Source of the DNA: Haemophilus paracuniculus
GTDB lineage: Bacteria; Pseudomonadota; Gammaproteobacteria; Enterobacterales; Pasteurellaceae
Length of the DNA stretch: 64,000 bases
Direction: 5' to 3'
Assembly: GCF_002015115.1 (NCBI RefSeq)
Contig: NZ_MUYA01000008.1
Location: forward strand, 12,650-76,649
Position 1 is the first letter of the stretch; each line of letters opens with the position of its first letter. Below are positions 38,836 through 47,629 of the stretch, one piece after another. The translations under genes were made by a program, and so were the position numbers. The notes below the pieces were generated by a model. The model ran no database searches, was not told the DNA's origin, and worked only from the letters and a program-made list of their open reading frames with translations.

Positions 38836-39446
38836 ACTGTTTTTCCTCTTTGATGATGCCAAGCCTTGTGGGGCTTGCGGAATTCTCGCTTGCCCTGCTC
38901 GGCTTTGTGCGGTTCCCGTTTTGGCTCTCGCTTTTCAGGGCGGAACTTCTCGCCCTCTTGCTTTTTGTTTTCGTTCAGCAAAATGGCGGCAAATTCTTTC
39001 ATTACCTTGCGATAAACATCACGTTTAAACGACACAACCTGCCGCACGGGATACCAAAAACTGACCCAACGCCAGCCGTCAAATTCGGGGTTTTTGGTGG
39101 CTTTGAGATTGATTTCGCTCTCATCGCTCACTAATTGCAACAAAAACCAACGCTGTTTCTGCCCGATGCAAACGGGCTGCGAATTTTCCGTGCGAACTAA
39201 CCGCTTGGGTAGCTTATATTTTAACCAATGCTTTGACGCCCATAATAATCGCACATCTTTTTTGGATAAGCCGACTTCCTCGTAAAGCTCACGGTACATT
39301 GCTTGCTCAATGTTTTCCCCCTCGTTAATGCCCCCTTGCGGAAACTGCCACGAGTTTTGACCAAACCGTTTCGCCCAGAGAACTTGCCCTAGCTTATTGC
39401 AGATGACGATCCCAACATTGGGGCGGTAGCCATCGAAATCGATCAC
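38832..39446 (-). CDS. rppH: RNA pyrophosphohydrolase
   Basis: Nudix hydrolase of 204 residues that converts 5'-triphosphate RNA ends and so triggers mRNA decay. The N-terminus is [15 protein letters not shown]. The Nudix box [23 protein letters not shown] (23 residues, written here as [11 protein letters not shown] + [12 protein letters not shown]) is complete. A basic, Lys/Arg-rich C-terminal tail is typical. Its stop overlaps the next gene's ATG. Confidence 0.95.
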   Translation of the reverse strand: MIDFDGYRPNVGIVICNKLGQVLWAKRFGQNSWQFPQGGINEGENIEQAMYRELYEEVGLSKKDVRLLWASKHWLKYKLPKRLVRTENSQPVCIGQKQRWFLLQLVSDESEINLKATKNPEFDGWRWVSFWYPVRQVVSFKRDVYRKVMKEFAAILLNENKKQEGEKFRPEKREPKREPHKAEQGKREFRKPHKAWHHQRGKTV

Positions 39447-39488
39447 TCGATCACCTTTCTTCTGTTAATGTTTGATAGGCGGATTGTT

Positions 39489-40499
39489 TCATACTTCGGC
39501 AATTTGAACAAGTTCCCGCACCAACGCCGTGGCATAACTGCCAGCGTCCAAAAAGAATTTCAGGCGTAAACCTGCTGGCTCAAATTGCCATTCGAGGTTT
39601 TGCGGTTTGCAGAGCATTGCTCGGCGAGCGGCGGACATTCGCTCTTTTTTCATCAAAGCGACCAAGGCTTGATGTTGAACGATGATCCCTTGTTCCGCCT
39701 TGCAAAGGGTCCGTTCCAGCGAATTTTCGCCGATCAGCGGTGCGGTCAGCAAAAGATCGCCCGAATCCAATCGCTGTTGCAAAGTCGCCAATTCATTTTG
39801 TTCCGCCACAAAAAAGCTGTTCGAGCCAGCCAACTGCAAACGATCTTCCACCTGCACTTGCGAAATGGTTTGGCTCGCAATCCGATCTGACACCACCAAA
39901 TTAAACACTTCACTGCGTGCCGCCGACAGGTAAAAACTGCGTTTTTTGCGATCTTTCACGCTAATCTCGCCGCTTGCCCAACGTAGGGCTTGGGTGAGAT
40001 TATGCCCGTCTCGCCCGAAACGTTGTTCGGTAAAATAATTGGGAAATCCGACCGCTTGCAAACGTGCCAAACGGGCGTTGAGATCGTCCGTTTCCACCAC
40101 ATCTCGCAATAACAATTCAAAATGGTTGCCCGCCAAACTGCCGATCCGAATTTTGCGGTTGTGGCGAGTGATTTCCAGCACTTCCACCCCGTCCAGCTGA
40201 AAAGCGGAAAAATCGGGGGGTTCTTTGCCCGCAAGGTGCAGGCAAAACCATTGTTCGGTTACCGCGTGGCGATCTTTTAAGCCTGCGTAACTCATATTTT
40301 TCGGCGAGATCCCGACAAATTCCGTCAATTTCTCGCCCACATAGAGGGTGTTTGCGTCCGTTTTGCGGATCTTCACCGCCACAAATTCCCCCTCGCCCGA
40401 GAGCGGATAGCCCAACTCTTCTTTCACGATAAAATCGGCAAATTCCGCCTTTAATCGCCCCGCTTGCAACGGCGAACCGTTCAAATAATTTAGTTGCAT
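39489..40499 (-). CDS. truD: tRNA pseudouridine(13) synthase TruD
   Basis: 336 residues. Catalytic D76 lies in [15 protein letters not shown]. The N-terminal [17 protein letters not shown] and [14 protein letters not shown] are family motifs. The enzyme makes pseudouridine 13 in tRNA-Glu. It borders the defence island: a terminator at 40519-40541 separates it from the HNH gene upstream. Confidence 0.96.
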   Translation of the reverse strand: MQLNYLNGSPLQAGRLKAEFADFIVKEELGYPLSGEGEFVAVKIRKTDANTLYVGEKLTEFVGISPKNMSYAGLKDRHAVTEQWFCLHLAGKEPPDFSAFQLDGVEVLEITRHNRKIRIGSLAGNHFELLLRDVVETDDLNARLARLQAVGFPNYFTEQRFGRDGHNLTQALRWASGEISVKDRKKRSFYLSAARSEVFNLVVSDRIASQTISQVQVEDRLQLAGSNSFFVAEQNELATLQQRLDSGDLLLTAPLIGENSLERTLCKAEQGIIVQHQALVALMKKERMSAARRAMLCKPQNLEWQFEPAGLRLKFFLDAGSYATALVRELVQIAEV

Positions 40500-40518
40500 T
40501 TTGATTCCTTAAAAATAA

Positions 40519-40541
40519 AAAGCACGTTCTAAACGTGCTTT
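40519..40541 (-). terminator. Terminator of the Zorya-like operon
   Basis: Ten-base arms AAAGCACGTT and AACGTGCTTT with a 3-base loop, A/T runs on both sides. It lies 47 bases after the HNH gene stop and before truD. Confidence 0.85.
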
Positions 40542-40587
40542 TAGTAACTCTATATAAAGTGTAACAACTCTACTGATAAAATTTCAA

Positions 40588-41427
40588 TCAATATCTTGTG
40601 ATACCTTGTAATCTTCGCAACTCATCTAATCGCATTGAAACTGCGAGTAATACAGATAAATGGTCGTGGCTATCTTGCTTTTGATGACACTCTTTACATA
40701 CTGCTTTCAGATTGGTTATAGAGTTATCTTGTTTCACACCATTTTTATGATGCACATCAAGCAAATGCTTATCAGTGCTTAAATTCACACCACAATCCTC
40801 ACAACACCAATTTTTTGAGGCTCGATAATTTTTTGATATTTCACCCCAATTATCTACATAACCAGCCTTATCTTGCCCTACATTTTGCGGTAAATTATCC
40901 AAAATTGCTAAGTAATGATTAAAAAATTCATCTAAATTAAATTGACGAAAAACATTCGTACGATTAGTTATATAATTTTTATAATTTAATTTAGTCAAAC
41001 ACATTTTACATACTTGTAATGGTACTTCCGCTTCATTTTTCAAATTATCATAAATTTTAAAATACCCACTGCGATTAGTTGTAACGTGATAACGATTAAA
41101 ACGATTACGCAAACGCATATTTTCTAATGTATCACAATGTGTTAAATGATATTTATTACCTAATGAAGGCTCTAAACAAACAGCTTCAACACCTTTGTAG
41201 CTATGATCTGGAATAAACAATAATACTTGTTGCCCATTAAAGACAAAAACATCATTAACTAGCTCAACCTCATCTAACCCAACTTCTACGCCATCTGTTG
41301 TTTCAAGTCGCGTATCAAATGTAGGAATAAATTGAGTTGAATTATCAATTTTGACCGAAACTAAACTATCACACCCCATTCGTTGAACACATGCTAACAA
41401 AGCATTGAAATTCACATCTAATTTCAT
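40588..41427 (-). CDS. HNH endonuclease of a Zorya-like defence system
   Basis: 279 residues. The C-terminal HNH domain (about 204-260) has zinc ligands C209/C212 (WCCEDC) and C244/C247 (CKEC), the catalytic HH at 226-227 in LLDVHHKNG and N near 239 in SITNLKAVC. The first 200 residues have no family I recognise but include a possible zinc pair (CKMC, near 140). Its ATG overlaps the motB-like stop by 4 bases, so it is the third gene of one operon. By position it is the ZorE-type effector, expected to cut phage DNA. HNH activity is inferred from motifs. Confidence 0.82.
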   Translation of the reverse strand: MKLDVNFNALLACVQRMGCDSLVSVKIDNSTQFIPTFDTRLETTDGVEVGLDEVELVNDVFVFNGQQVLLFIPDHSYKGVEAVCLEPSLGNKYHLTHCDTLENMRLRNRFNRYHVTTNRSGYFKIYDNLKNEAEVPLQVCKMCLTKLNYKNYITNRTNVFRQFNLDEFFNHYLAILDNLPQNVGQDKAGYVDNWGEISKNYRASKNWCCEDCGVNLSTDKHLLDVHHKNGVKQDNSITNLKAVCKECHQKQDSHDHLSVLLAVSMRLDELRRLQGITRY

Positions 41428-42119
41428 TGCCCTGCCCCCAAAATTTTCTGCAACTGTTCTTCCGCATTGGTAATAATTTTAAAGGTAACACGCTTTGAGG
41501 CATTTTCATCTTCATTACCATATTTATCTTTAATAGGTTGAGATGAAGATAAGCCTACTGCTGAAAAATGAGCCTTTATCCAAGAACGATATTGTGCTAC
41601 ATCTGACAAATTATAAGTATATTCTAAAACGGAACGCGTTCTTTCTTGGGAAAGATTCATATTTTTAAAATATGCTTCATCTTCATTTGAATCCATATTC
41701 CATTTACTACTTGTATGCCCCTCAATTCTTACTTCATTGATTGAAGATTTATACTCATCGATCACTTTAATATAACGAGGAAAGAATTGTTCAAGAATAT
41801 CCTTAAAACGGGGTTGAAGATCGGATTTACCCGTAGCAAACAAAACCTCTGGATCAGTAAAAATAAATGTTAATGAATCTTTATCAATTTTAGCCTTCCA
41901 TTCATCTAAATTTGGCTGAAACTCATTCTTTAATGCTTGATAAATTTTATCTTGATTATCTTGGTAATTTTCTGCAATTTTTCGCACATTCAATGCAAAG
42001 CTCACCGCAATAAACAAGAAAAGGATCATTAAGCCAGACATTAAATCTGAAACAGGAAGCCATTGAGAATCATCGCTATCGTTCGATTTTTTAGCTAATT
42101 TACTGAAATCAATTTTCAT
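41424..42119 (-). CDS. zorB: ZorB-like MotB/OmpA-domain protein
   Basis: 231 residues. A short cytoplasmic segment leads into one membrane span, WLPVSDLMSGLMILFLFIAV, with an aspartate at residue 25 in the position of the proton-carrying Asp of MotB and ZorB. An OmpA/peptidoglycan-binding domain follows (about 90-220: VLFATGKSDLQPRF, VRIEGHTSS, NLSQERTRSVLEY, ASKRVTFKI). It overlaps zorA by 1 base and the HNH gene by 4 bases. It is not a flagellar stator: no flagellar genes are near and the downstream HNH gene is foreign to motility operons. Confidence 0.85.
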   Translation of the reverse strand: MKIDFSKLAKKSNDSDDSQWLPVSDLMSGLMILFLFIAVSFALNVRKIAENYQDNQDKIYQALKNEFQPNLDEWKAKIDKDSLTFIFTDPEVLFATGKSDLQPRFKDILEQFFPRYIKVIDEYKSSINEVRIEGHTSSKWNMDSNEDEAYFKNMNLSQERTRSVLEYTYNLSDVAQYRSWIKAHFSAVGLSSSQPIKDKYGNEDENASKRVTFKIITNAEEQLQKILGAGQ

Positions 42120-44005
42120 TAACGACCTCTATAATTTGTAATTTCAACCATTCGATTCACTAATTCTTTATAATCGTCCGTAAACTTACGGCTAATAGTC
42201 GCTAATGATGTCCCCATTTGTTCCATTACTCGTTTAAGCTCAGTTTCCATTGAAGTATCAATCAACTTCAACTGTTTCTCAACACTCTCACCTGTTGTGG
42301 CAAGAGCTTTTTTATTTTCTTCTTCCAAACGAGTCATCAAGCGGGTATTTTCAGATAATTGTTTTTTCATCATTTCATCAATGGATTGTGCAAATCTTTC
42401 TTGAATTTGACGTGTATTTGTATCAAATTCATTTTGCCATTTTTGTGCAAATTGAGTAATTTGTTCAGCCATTTGTTTAAATTCTTGATTTAATACTTTT
42501 TGCTGATCACTCATTGATTTTGCCGTTGCTTCCAGATTTACTTTAATTTCTTGACTTGTTGTACGAACATTTTCAATATTACTTGAAATTAACTCGTTCG
42601 CTTGACGTGTTGTTTTTGCAAACTCTTCTGATGAATCAGTTAGTTTTTGCACAAATTTATTTCCACTTGCAGCAAAACTTTCAGACAATTGTTCTGCTGA
42701 TTGATTTAAAGATTGTTTTAATTGCTCACCACCAGCTTTAACACTTTGAATCAAATCACCATTACCTTTTTCCATATTACTTAACATAGCAGAAATTTGA
42801 TTTTGAATTTCAGGCACAGCTTGAATAGCCTTATCTCTTAATTCAGCAAAACTGTTTAAGTGATTTCCTAAATTATCAATTTGGTGCTGATTTGTTGCAA
42901 TCACACTACTTAATTTTTCCATTGTAGTTGGAATAGCCTGGGTAGAACCCTCAATTTTCGCAATTGAACTTTCAGTTACTGTAAGTGATTGAACCCCTGC
43001 ATTATAAAGAGCAATCATTTCATTTAACTGATTTTTATAATTTTCTTGCCAATCAATCAACGCCATAACCGCACGATTAAGCTCTTTAAAATTCTCGCCA
43101 AATTGCTCGGTAAGATTATTATTAAAGTCCTGAATCACTTGTTTCAATGCTTCAATAACGGCTTCCGTTGCAGATTTTGACATCATATCTGCAAAATCTT
43201 GCAATTTAATCCATAGTTTATTCTCGAAGTCATCAAATTCTGTTTTATTTTCTACAAGTAACTGATAAACCTTTTCAATATTCTCAATCATTGGATTGAA
43301 TTTTTTATAGTTATCTAATAAATCGGTTCTCAGCAGTCTTACTTGACCTAAAATACTACTATCAGAATCACTACCAAGCGATTTTGCAATGTTTTCAACA
43401 TTTGTTACCATTGGTAATAATTCATTTTTAAATTGCTTATAATTATCCGACATATCACTTCTTAATAATTTAATTTGTCCTAATAAACTGCTATCCGCCT
43501 CACTACCTAATACATTTACCATTTTTTGCATATTTTCAGATAGCTGTTGCATTAAATTCAGCTGGCTTGAAGAATTGTTGGATAAGGTATGAATTTTATT
43601 GACAACCATTTGAATATCTAAATCTTCACTATCTTCTTGGTCAGATTTTTTCCTTTCTAAAAGCGTATAAGAAGTTTTCAACAAAATGGAAAAACAAAGC
43701 CCAATAACACTGGTTAAAAAGGCTGTTTTCATTCCGCCGAGCAATTCCGTAATACTGCCGTTAATATCATTCACATCAAAGTTCAATAAACCAGCAACAA
43801 CCCCCGTAAATGTCCCTAAAATACCTATCGAAGTGAGCAATACAGGTGCATACTCTGAAAAGTTACGATACCTTTCCTTTTCATCTCGAAAAAAGAAAGT
43901 AAACAATCCTATACAAAAGATAGAGACTAAAACAAAGAAAAAACTATTTGTGATGATATCTGAGGATAAGTTTTTCAGAAAATTTTCAAATGAAGAAATA
44001 AACAT
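42119..44005 (-). CDS. zorA: ZorA-like MotA/ExbB-domain protein with long coiled-coil tail
   Basis: 628 residues. Three N-terminal membrane spans (about 21-39, 53-74, 92-111) carry the MotA/ExbB-type motifs LLTSIGILGTFTGVVAGL and LLGGMKTAFLTSVIGL. The remaining roughly 500 residues form a cytoplasmic helical tail of the kind that projects from ZorA. Residues 166-192 and 210-236 are a 44-residue-period repeat (LGSEADSSLLGQIKLLRSD / LGSDSDSSILGQVRLLRTD, each followed by DNYKxF). First gene of the operon; AT-rich compared with the flanking truD and tpiA. Confidence 0.87.
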   Translation of the reverse strand: MFISSFENFLKNLSSDIITNSFFFVLVSIFCIGLFTFFFRDEKERYRNFSEYAPVLLTSIGILGTFTGVVAGLLNFDVNDINGSITELLGGMKTAFLTSVIGLCFSILLKTSYTLLERKKSDQEDSEDLDIQMVVNKIHTLSNNSSSQLNLMQQLSENMQKMVNVLGSEADSSLLGQIKLLRSDMSDNYKQFKNELLPMVTNVENIAKSLGSDSDSSILGQVRLLRTDLLDNYKKFNPMIENIEKVYQLLVENKTEFDDFENKLWIKLQDFADMMSKSATEAVIEALKQVIQDFNNNLTEQFGENFKELNRAVMALIDWQENYKNQLNEMIALYNAGVQSLTVTESSIAKIEGSTQAIPTTMEKLSSVIATNQHQIDNLGNHLNSFAELRDKAIQAVPEIQNQISAMLSNMEKGNGDLIQSVKAGGEQLKQSLNQSAEQLSESFAASGNKFVQKLTDSSEEFAKTTRQANELISSNIENVRTTSQEIKVNLEATAKSMSDQQKVLNQEFKQMAEQITQFAQKWQNEFDTNTRQIQERFAQSIDEMMKKQLSENTRLMTRLEEENKKALATTGESVEKQLKLIDTSMETELKRVMEQMGTSLATISRKFTDDYKELVNRMVEITNYRGR

Positions 44006-44155
44006 AAATAGACCTTATAAAAGATATTTTGAGTAAAACTCACCGATTGTAAAAAAAAAAAAACGGTTGTCCACAAAAATAAAAAAACAATTTTATTAAC
44101 AACTCATTAACATTTTGCTCATATAGATTTTTTCGATTTTCCTGCAAAATTTCGC

Positions 44156-44161
44156 TATAAT
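44156..44161 (+). promoter_or_regulatory. Candidate -10 element of tpiA
   Basis: TATAAT, a perfect -10 hexamer, 45 bases upstream of the tpiA ATG. No clear -35 match is present at 16-18 bases. The gap 44006-44205 must also hold the divergent zorA promoter. Confidence 0.45.
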
Positions 44162-44205
44162 CCGCCCGCTTGTATTTAACTTTAACTCAATATGGAGAAA
44201 TCAAA

Positions 44206-45066
44206 ATGGCACGTCGTCCACTTGTAATGGGTAACTGGAAATTAAACGGTAGCAAGGCGTTCACAAAAGAATTAGTGGCGAGCTTGAAACAAGAATTAAA
44301 AGGCGTAACAGGTTGTGATGTGGCAATCGCCCCGCCAGTAATGTATTTGGCAGAAGCGGAAGCGGCAATCAACAGTTGCGGTTGTGGTTGCCCTGATTGC
44401 AAATGCAACACCGAAAAATGCGGTTGTAGCTGTTCTTGCAACTGCGAGGGTTGCGATTGCGAAGTGAAACAAATTCTATCTCTCGGCTCACAAAACGTGG
44501 ACGTAAACGTAAGCGGTGCGTTCACGGGCGATATTTCAACGGCGATGTTGAAAGATTTCGGGGCGAAATACATCATCATCGGACATTCAGAACGCCGCAC
44601 TTACCACAAAGAGAGCGATGAATTTATCGCGAAAAAATTTGCGGCATTGAAAGAAGCAGGCTTAGTGCCAGTGTTATGTATCGGCGAAACCGAAGCGGAA
44701 AACGAAGCAGGTCAAACCGAAGCGGTGTGTGCGAAACAGTTAGATGCGGTGTTAAACACCCTTGGTGTGGAAGCCTTCAACGGTGCAGTGATCGCTTACG
44801 AGCCAGTTTGGGCAATCGGCACAGGAAAATCAGCCACCCCAGCTCAGGCACAAGCAGTGCATAAATTCATTCGTGGTCATATCGCAGCCAAATCGCAAGC
44901 AGTGGCGGATCAAGTGATTATCCAATACGGCGGTTCGGTAAACGATGCGAACGCGGCAGAACTCTTTACTCAGCCAGACATTGACGGTGCGTTAGTGGGC
45001 GGTGCGTCATTAAAAGCCCCTGCGTTTGCGGTGATCGTAAAAGCAGCGGAAAAAGCGAAAGCCTAA
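44206..45066 (+). CDS. tpiA: Triosephosphate isomerase with a 12-cysteine insert
   Basis: Glycolytic enzyme interconverting dihydroxyacetone phosphate and glyceraldehyde-3-phosphate. 286 residues against about 255 in E. coli. N11 and K13-type residues (GNWKLNG), catalytic His in IIGHSERR, catalytic Glu in [14 protein letters not shown] and the C-terminal phosphate loops are intact. Between AEAEAAIN and [12 protein letters not shown] lies a segment with 12 cysteines in residues 58-85, in CxC and CxxC patterns like metallothionein. H. influenzae TpiA has, as I recall, a shorter Cys-containing insert here. Start 44206 has a GGAG site. Confidence 0.96.
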   Translation: MARRPLVMGNWKLNGSKAFTKELVASLKQELKGVTGCDVAIAPPVMYLAEAEAAINSCGCGCPDCKCNTEKCGCSCSCNCEGCDCEVKQILSLGSQNVDVNVSGAFTGDISTAMLKDFGAKYIIIGHSERRTYHKESDEFIAKKFAALKEAGLVPVLCIGETEAENEAGQTEAVCAKQLDAVLNTLGVEAFNGAVIAYEPVWAIGTGKSATPAQAQAVHKFIRGHIAAKSQAVADQVIIQYGGSVNDANAAELFTQPDIDGALVGGASLKAPAFAVIVKAAEKAKA

Positions 45067-45086
45067 CAAGCGGTTGGTTAAACGTA

Positions 45087-45113
45087 AAAACCCCACTCAC
45101 TGAGTGGGGTTTT
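45087..45113. terminator. Bidirectional terminator, tpiA / roxA
   Basis: Arms AAAACCCCACTCA and TGAGTGGGGTTTT around a single base, 20 bases after the tpiA stop and 18 bases from the roxA stop. Confidence 0.9.
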
Positions 45114-45131
45114 GTTTTGGTTCTTCGGCTG

Positions 45132-46337
45132 TTATTCTGCTTCTTCTAGCACAATCCAACCGCTATCCAGCCAATCGCACAGGCTGTCGAGTAGCAATTC
45201 TAGTTCGTCTTGGCTTGCCACTTTTGAGGCGAGTTTGTTCCACGAAATGCTGTCGCCGTTGGCAATGCGGATCAGCAAATTCGCTTCCGCTTCGCTCAAT
45301 TCGTCAATCCATTCGCCGTTCACATAAATGCGTAACGGGTTTTCGGTGTAGAGGATTTTCACGTTGGCGTCTTGTTGAATCCAACCGCCCGCTTCCAGCA
45401 CTTCTTGCACTTCGTCTGGGTAGTATTCGTTATCGCCCGTCAGCAATTCGTAACGGCGTTGGCTAACCGCAGTCGCTACGCTATGGGTAAAAATGCCGTC
45501 AAATTGCTCGGAATTTTGCAGTAACCAAATCAGTTGTTGTTTAAGATTCGTTACCATTTTCGGATCGAGCAACGCATTCGGCTGGGTTTGTGGCGATAAT
45601 CTAAACGGAATTTGGAACTCGGCATTCGGCAAAGATTCCCCTTGATGTTCAAGGGTTTTGCACAGATTTTCGAGCAAATCCGCCGCATTCGGGAAACGCA
45701 AGCCGAACGAAAAGGTCAAGCAATCATCTTCCGCCACCCCGTAGTGAGAAAGGCGAGACGGCACATAAAGCACATCGCCTGGGGCAAGCACTTCGTCCAG
45801 CACCAATTCGCCCATATCGTCAAAAATGCGGATCGGCTGGTTCGGTTTAAATTCGGTACTCGGATCGCACCATTTGCCTAACTGCCAACGGCGATGCCCA
45901 TAGCCCTGCACGAGGAAAACATCATATTCATCATAATGCTTGCCGACCGAGCCACCTTTCGGGGCGAACGAGACCATAATGTCGTCTCGTTGCCATTGGG
46001 GAATAAAGCTGAACGCCTGCCACAATGCCCCCAATTCTGGCGACCACTGTTCCAAATTTTGCACCAGCACCGACCATTTTTCGGGTAAATTTTCAAAATC
46101 GACCGCTTGCAACGGGCTACGTTTGAGCGACCATTTCTCGCCCTCGTCCGTAATGTGGGTTTGGATCAGACGAGCGGTAACATCTTCTTCCTGAGCGAGA
46201 TCAATAATATCCTGCGGCTCAAACAGCCCAACAATCTGCGGTAAGCCATTGCGGATCAACAGTGGCTTTTTCTGCCAATAATCACGCAGGAAAATTTCAG
46301 GGGTAATGTTTTCAGGTAAGCAAAGTGGAATGTTCAT
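45132..46337 (-). CDS. roxA: Ribosomal protein uL16 3-hydroxylase (RoxA/YcfD)
   Basis: JmjC-type 2-oxoglutarate oxygenase that hydroxylates an arginine of ribosomal protein L16. 401 residues. Iron ligands H134 and D136 (GKHYDEYDVF) and H198 (RLSHYG) form the facial triad. The N-terminal LRDYWQKKPLLIRNGLP and C-terminal winged-helix region match the family. Confidence 0.93.
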   Translation of the reverse strand: MNIPLCLPENITPEIFLRDYWQKKPLLIRNGLPQIVGLFEPQDIIDLAQEEDVTARLIQTHITDEGEKWSLKRSPLQAVDFENLPEKWSVLVQNLEQWSPELGALWQAFSFIPQWQRDDIMVSFAPKGGSVGKHYDEYDVFLVQGYGHRRWQLGKWCDPSTEFKPNQPIRIFDDMGELVLDEVLAPGDVLYVPSRLSHYGVAEDDCLTFSFGLRFPNAADLLENLCKTLEHQGESLPNAEFQIPFRLSPQTQPNALLDPKMVTNLKQQLIWLLQNSEQFDGIFTHSVATAVSQRRYELLTGDNEYYPDEVQEVLEAGGWIQQDANVKILYTENPLRIYVNGEWIDELSEAEANLLIRIANGDSISWNKLASKVASQDELELLLDSLCDWLDSGWIVLEEAE

Positions 46338-46477
46338 CGTGCGTCCTCCGTTAAATTTCGGTTATTCTACCCGATAAGCGGTTCATTTGGGGTAAAAAAT
46401 ACAACAAGCGGTCGGTTTTGGCAAAAAAATTACGTTATACTTGCCACATTTTTAATTTTAATCAAAGGGAAATTCAA

Positions 46478-46786
46478 ATGTTATCAGAACAACGTCTGCA
46501 ACAAATTGCGAAAATGGAAAATATCCTCAATCAAGCGGAAGCCCTAATGGCGGAAATGGAAGCCCTGCAAGAAAAATGGCAAGCCTTACAACCCGAAATG
46601 GGCGAGCTGTTTGAATATTATTTCAACGGCGATTGGCGTGAGGATTATGCTGCCTTTGATGAGGGCGAGATCCCCGCTGGCACACCCTGCGGCGTGTTAA
46701 GTGAAGATGCCGTTTACAATTTAGTGGCAAGCCAGCAAGGGATTGCGGAAACGTGGATTGAGTTAGCCGAAAAAGTGCAAAAATAA
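46478..46786 (+). CDS. DUF4298-family protein
   Basis: 102 residues. The first half is a coiled coil (LSEQRLQQIAKMENILNQAE...), the second contains YYFNGDWREDYAAFDEGEIP and GVLSEDAVYNL. I recognise this as DUF4298, function unknown. ATG 46478 has an AAGGGAA site. Single gene with its own terminator. Confidence 0.8.
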   Translation: MLSEQRLQQIAKMENILNQAEALMAEMEALQEKWQALQPEMGELFEYYFNGDWREDYAAFDEGEIPAGTPCGVLSEDAVYNLVASQQGIAETWIELAEKVQK

Positions 46787-46802
46787 ATGCCACCCAATAA
46801 AA

Positions 46803-46828
46803 AACCCCGAATCATCGGGGTTCTTTTT
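46803..46828. terminator. Terminator between DUF4298 gene and lipoprotein gene
   Basis: AACCCCGA and TCGGGGTT arms, ATCA loop, then CTTTTT. Convergent genes end on both sides. Confidence 0.85.
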
Positions 46829-46839
46829 ATCTGTTCAGA

Positions 46840-47115
46840 TTATTTGAACTCGTAACGAGTGATGGTTTTTAAATCTGAATCTTGGTGTTCGTAGTTGTCG
46901 CTAACGGTTACACGAGCACCTACCGCAGCGTGTGCATCGTATTGACGAGTCATTTTCACGATTTCGCCGTTGTCTTTTTGAACAGTAAGCTCAACAACAT
47001 CGTTAGAAAGGAATTTGCTATCTAAGATAGTCGCATTACCTTTGTTTGAGTAAACATTTGCAGTACAACCTGCTAATACGATTGATGCTAATACAGCAAG
47101 AGAAAGTTTTTTCAT
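46840..47115 (-). CDS. Small lipoprotein, function unknown
   Basis: 91 residues with signal peptide and lipobox VLAGC (C17). The mature part is beta-rich (VVELTVQKDNGEIVKMTRQY) and resembles the C-terminal part of the SlyB-like protein encoded upstream (VIRKDNGQEIVVVQ ... GKRVRIV). The pair may therefore share an ancestral domain. Outer-membrane location is likely, role unknown. Confidence 0.75.
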   Translation of the reverse strand: MKKLSLAVLASIVLAGCTANVYSNKGNATILDSKFLSNDVVELTVQKDNGEIVKMTRQYDAHAAVGARVTVSDNYEHQDSDLKTITRYEFK

Positions 47116-47142
47116 TACGTTTCCTTATGAGGGTTTATTTTA

Positions 47143-47607
47143 TTAAAGTAGAGAAACGTTAAGATCAGAGTTTGAACCCACGATTCTTACACGTTTGCCA
47201 GGTACGAAACCGTTTTCTTTCTTCTGAACGACCACGATTTCTTGACCATTGTCTTTGCGAATAACCATTTCTAATGAAGAAACTTGACTCGCTTTTTCTT
47301 CGATTGTGCTACCAATCACTGCACCTGCAATCGCACCCACAGCGGTTGCAATCGCTTGACCAGTACCACCACCAACGGTCGAGCCAGCGATACCACCAAT
47401 AGCACCGCCGCCTAATGAACCAAGAACGCCTTGGTTATCTGCTTGGATTTTTACATCACGCACCGACACGATTGTACCATAGCTAATCGAACGAGCTTCT
47501 TTTGCTTGACTGCCGCTATATACGCTACCGCTATACACATCGGTGTTTGCACAACCAGCCAAGGTTAAAGAAGCGAATAATGCCGCTGCTAATCCAAATT
47601 TTTTCAT
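47143..47607 (-). CDS. slyB: Glycine-zipper outer-membrane lipoprotein (SlyB/Pcp)
   Basis: 154 residues. Signal peptide and lipobox TLAGC (about C19). A glycine-zipper segment (GSLGGGAIGGIAGSTVGGG ... AIAGAVIGSTIEE) is followed by a small beta domain. This is the 15-17 kDa Pcp/SlyB family, with roles in envelope stability. The ATG at 47607 (MKKFGLAA) is preferred over 47619. Co-oriented with the smaller lipoprotein 27 bases downstream. Confidence 0.9.
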   Translation of the reverse strand: MKKFGLAAALFASLTLAGCANTDVYSGSVYSGSQAKEARSISYGTIVSVRDVKIQADNQGVLGSLGGGAIGGIAGSTVGGGTGQAIATAVGAIAGAVIGSTIEEKASQVSSLEMVIRKDNGQEIVVVQKKENGFVPGKRVRIVGSNSDLNVSLL

Positions 47608-47629
47608 ATTGTACTCCAAGTAAAGAAAT

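Noticed and set aside
41424-44005. Flagellar stator MotAB or TolQR/ExbBD pair
   Set aside because: The long helical tail on the MotA-like protein, the OmpA-type domain on its partner and the overlapping HNH gene do not fit those systems, and no motility, tonB or tol genes are nearby.
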